From: Myxococcus stipitatus
GTDB lineage: Bacteria; Myxococcota; Myxococcia; Myxococcales; Myxococcaceae
DNA: 64,000 nucleotides
Direction of reading: 5' to 3'
NCBI RefSeq assembly: GCF_021412625.1
Contig: NZ_JAKCFI010000005.1
Coordinates: 248,001 to 312,000, forward strand
Of the stretch, positions 62,114-64,000 are shown piece after piece. A program made the position numbers and the translations under genes. The notes under the pieces are model-generated. The model did not search any database. It was not told the DNA's origin and was given only the letters and a program-made list of their open reading frames with translations. The stretch's first letter is position 1, and each line of letters starts with the position of its first letter.

Positions 62114-64000
62114 ATGGTCCCGCACGCTTCGCGCCCGCAGTGGCTCGTGCTCCTCGTCGTCGCGCTGCTCTCGTGTGGAGGCGACCCGGATGCGCCGTCG
62201 CGCTCCCGTGCGGGAGGACTCCGGAGCGGCGATGACCTGCTCGACGCCCCCTACCCCGTCGACGACATCGTCGGGGGCAGGCTGGGTGCGGGGCCACGCG
62301 AGCTCACGGACGTGGGCGGCATCCTGTTCTTCGCCGCCACGGACCGCGTGCGCGGCACCGAGCTGTTCAGGAGCGACGGCACCGAGGCGGGCACCTTCCT
62401 GGTCAAGGACGTCCGCCCCGGCCCCCTGGGCTCGAGCCTCCATTCGCTGCTCCCCCTGGGCGGCACACTCATCTTCGTCGCCGACGACGGCCTCCATGGC
62501 GAGGAGCTGTGGATCAGCAACGGGAAGGCCTCGGGGACGCGCCTGCTGAGGGATTTGCGCGAGGGCTCCGTCGGCTCGCACCCTCGCGACCTGGTCCGCA
62601 TGGGCGAGTTCGTCTACTTCGTCGCCGACGACGGCGTCACGGGCGAGGAGCTCTGGAGGACGAACGGGACGCCAGAGGGGACGTCCCTCGTGAGGGACAT
62701 CGTCCCGGGAGCCGAGCATGCGACGCCGCTGGACATCACCCTCGTCGGAGAGCGGCTCTACTTCTTCGTCGACCACGCCCTGTGGCGCAGCGACGGAACC
62801 CTCGAGGGGACGCGGCTCCTTCGCTCCTTCGAGATGCCTCCCCACGTCGACCTCTCCCCCCGCGCCCTCACCGCCGTGAACGGCCGGCTCCACTTCTTCA
62901 TGGAATACGTCCAGGAGGACGCCACCCAGGACACCCCTCCCGCCCCCTTCTCGCTCTGGACCAGCGACGGCACCGAGGCGGGCACCGTGATGCTCGCGGA
63001 GCTGGGACGCCCCGTCCTCGGAGGCCCCCTGCGCGCCGCCGCCGCGGACGACCTGCTCTTCTTCGTGACCGGCTCCCCCGAGCATGGCGACGAACTCTGG
63101 CGAAGCGATGGCACCCGCGCGGGGACCTTCCTCGTCCGGGACATCGCGCCGGGCCCCGACAGCGCCAACCCCCGGGAGCTCACCGCCCTGGATGGACGCA
63201 TCTACTTCTCCGCCTGGACCCCGGAGTCCGGCGACGAGCTGTGGCGCAGCGACGGGACGGAGGCCGGCACGCAGCTCGTCAAGGACCTCCAACCAGGACC
63301 GGACGGGTCTGCGCTCGCGTTCCTCCGGGCCCACCGGGGGCGGCTCTATTTCTCCGCGCACGAGCCCGACAAGGGACACGAGCCCTGGAGCAGCAATGGA
63401 ACCGGCCGGGGCACCTCGCGGCTCGCGGACATCGCCGAGGGCGCCGACTCGTCCTGTGCCCGCGAGTTCACCGCCAGCGGCCGGCGCATCTTCTTCACCG
63501 CGAACGAGCGCGCGCTCGGCGCGGAGCTCTGGGCCTGGGACGAGGGCTATGCCTTCCGTGTCTTCACCCGACGCCCCCCCTGGGTCACCGCCGCGAACGA
63601 CGACGGCCCCTTCGCGGGGGAGGGTGCCCAGCTCGTCCAGGACCTGCGCCCGGGCCCCCTCGGCGCGGGGACGACGGCCTGGGCGCCGCTGGGAGGGCGC
63701 CTCGTGTTCGACGCGGACAACGGCAGCGTCGGACTGGAGCCCTGGGTGAGCGACGGCACCTCCCTGGGCACCCGCCTGCTGCTGGACCTCCGTCCGGGGC
63801 CCGCGGCGTCATCCCCCTCCGACTTCCTCACGCTCGGCGGGCGCGTGCTCTTCTTCGCCAACGACGGCCGCTCCGGCCGTGAGCCGTGGCGCACCGACGG
63901 CACCCCCGCCGGGACGGTCCTGGTCAAGGACATCCACGGTGGCGCCGGGGACGGGAAGGGCGCCGGCGCCCCCGTCGTCGTCGGAGGCGTCGCCTACTTC
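62114..64000 (+). CDS. ELWxxDGTxxGT-repeat lipoprotein, 3' end outside the window
   Basis: A partial protein of at least 629 aa with no stop before the window end. It starts MVPHASRPQWLVLLVVALLS and continues with the lipobox Cys (LLSCGG, residue 21). The rest is repeats of about 50-60 residues with the core ELWRSDGTEAGTFLVKDVRP and G.LFFAADDG..G.ELW (for example near 62340, 62500, 62640 and 63080). Such ELWxxDGT proteins are surface or secreted repeat proteins of unknown role. At least nine repeat units are seen. Only the ATG at 62114 gives a lipoprotein signal. The coding frame carries through to the last base. Confidence 0.85.
   Translation, partial: MVPHASRPQWLVLLVVALLSCGGDPDAPSRSRAGGLRSGDDLLDAPYPVDDIVGGRLGAGPRELTDVGGILFFAATDRVRGTELFRSDGTEAGTFLVKDVRPGPLGSSLHSLLPLGGTLIFVADDGLHGEELWISNGKASGTRLLRDLREGSVGSHPRDLVRMGEFVYFVADDGVTGEELWRTNGTPEGTSLVRDIVPGAEHATPLDITLVGERLYFFVDHALWRSDGTLEGTRLLRSFEMPPHVDLSPRALTAVNGRLHFFMEYVQEDATQDTPPAPFSLWTSDGTEAGTVMLAELGRPVLGGPLRAAAADDLLFFVTGSPEHGDELWRSDGTRAGTFLVRDIAPGPDSANPRELTALDGRIYFSAWTPESGDELWRSDGTEAGTQLVKDLQPGPDGSALAFLRAHRGRLYFSAHEPDKGHEPWSSNGTGRGTSRLADIAEGADSSCAREFTASGRRIFFTANERALGAELWAWDEGYAFRVFTRRPPWVTAANDDGPFAGEGAQLVQDLRPGPLGAGTTAWAPLGGRLVFDADNGSVGLEPWVSDGTSLGTRLLLDLRPGPAASSPSDFLTLGGRVLFFANDGRSGREPWRTDGTPAGTVLVKDIHGGAGDGKGAGAPVVVGGVAYF

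Overview
The window is very GC-rich, densely coding DNA from a Gram-negative, double-membraned bacterium. It is most likely a myxobacterium of the Myxococcus/Corallococcus/Archangium type (Myxococcota). The evidence is the overwhelming G/C at third codon positions, the many lipoproteins with Asp/Gly/Pro linkers and beta-propeller-like repeats, the TonB, RND and MCE envelope systems, and the large stock of secreted hydrolases. No rRNA, tRNA, insertion sequence, phage or CRISPR array was seen. About 53 protein genes are supported; the first and last run off the window.

Layout. 1-2.0 kb: right end of a gas-vesicle cluster in the order gvpF/L-G-S-K-J. 2.1-7.7 kb: a HEAT-repeat protein, a DoxX/HxlR divergent pair, an unknown membrane protein, and an AraC regulator divergent from an NmrA-like/DUF1772 pair. 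7.7-21.2 kb: mostly exported proteins, namely a Cys-rich lipoprotein, a DUF4833 protein, a cell-wall amidase, DUF3592 and DUF3616 proteins, a propeller lipoprotein, an M28 peptidase, a decayed gene, a Tat-exported LigB-type dioxygenase and a nuclease-like lipoprotein. 21.5-27.5 kb: mutS divergent from nhaA-ubiB. 27.6-30.9 kb: an uncharacterised three-gene unit (zinc-ribbon protein, DUF2442-FHA fusion, small protein). 31-32.5 kb: a secreted Cys-rich protein, a structured gene-poor stretch with one small ORF, and a DUF2267 protein. 32.6-38.4 kb: a tripartite RND efflux operon (TolC-like, adaptor, pump), translationally coupled.

39.7-46.5 kb holds the most unusual operon. Two different MlaF-type ATPases flank two different MlaE-type permeases, followed by an MCE protein and a USP-USP-phospholipase D fusion. 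The degenerate residues of the two ATPases fall so that a heterodimer would have one intact and one degenerate ATP site. Next come a metallophosphoesterase resembling eukaryotic lariat debranching enzyme and a DEAD-box helicase with a DbpA-like C-terminus. 49.3-54.9 kb is a Fur-type iron cluster on the minus strand (tonB, PepSY protein, siderophore receptor, PiuC-like hydroxylase); a perfect 7-1-7 Fur box precedes tonB and a weaker one precedes the receptor. 55-62 kb carries a Nudix hydrolase and gltBD (glutamate synthase). The right edge is an incomplete ELWxxDGT-repeat lipoprotein.

All homology statements come from reading motifs and from memory of the families; no search was run. Start codons were chosen from Shine-Dalgarno sequences, stop/start overlaps, signal peptides and family N-termini.
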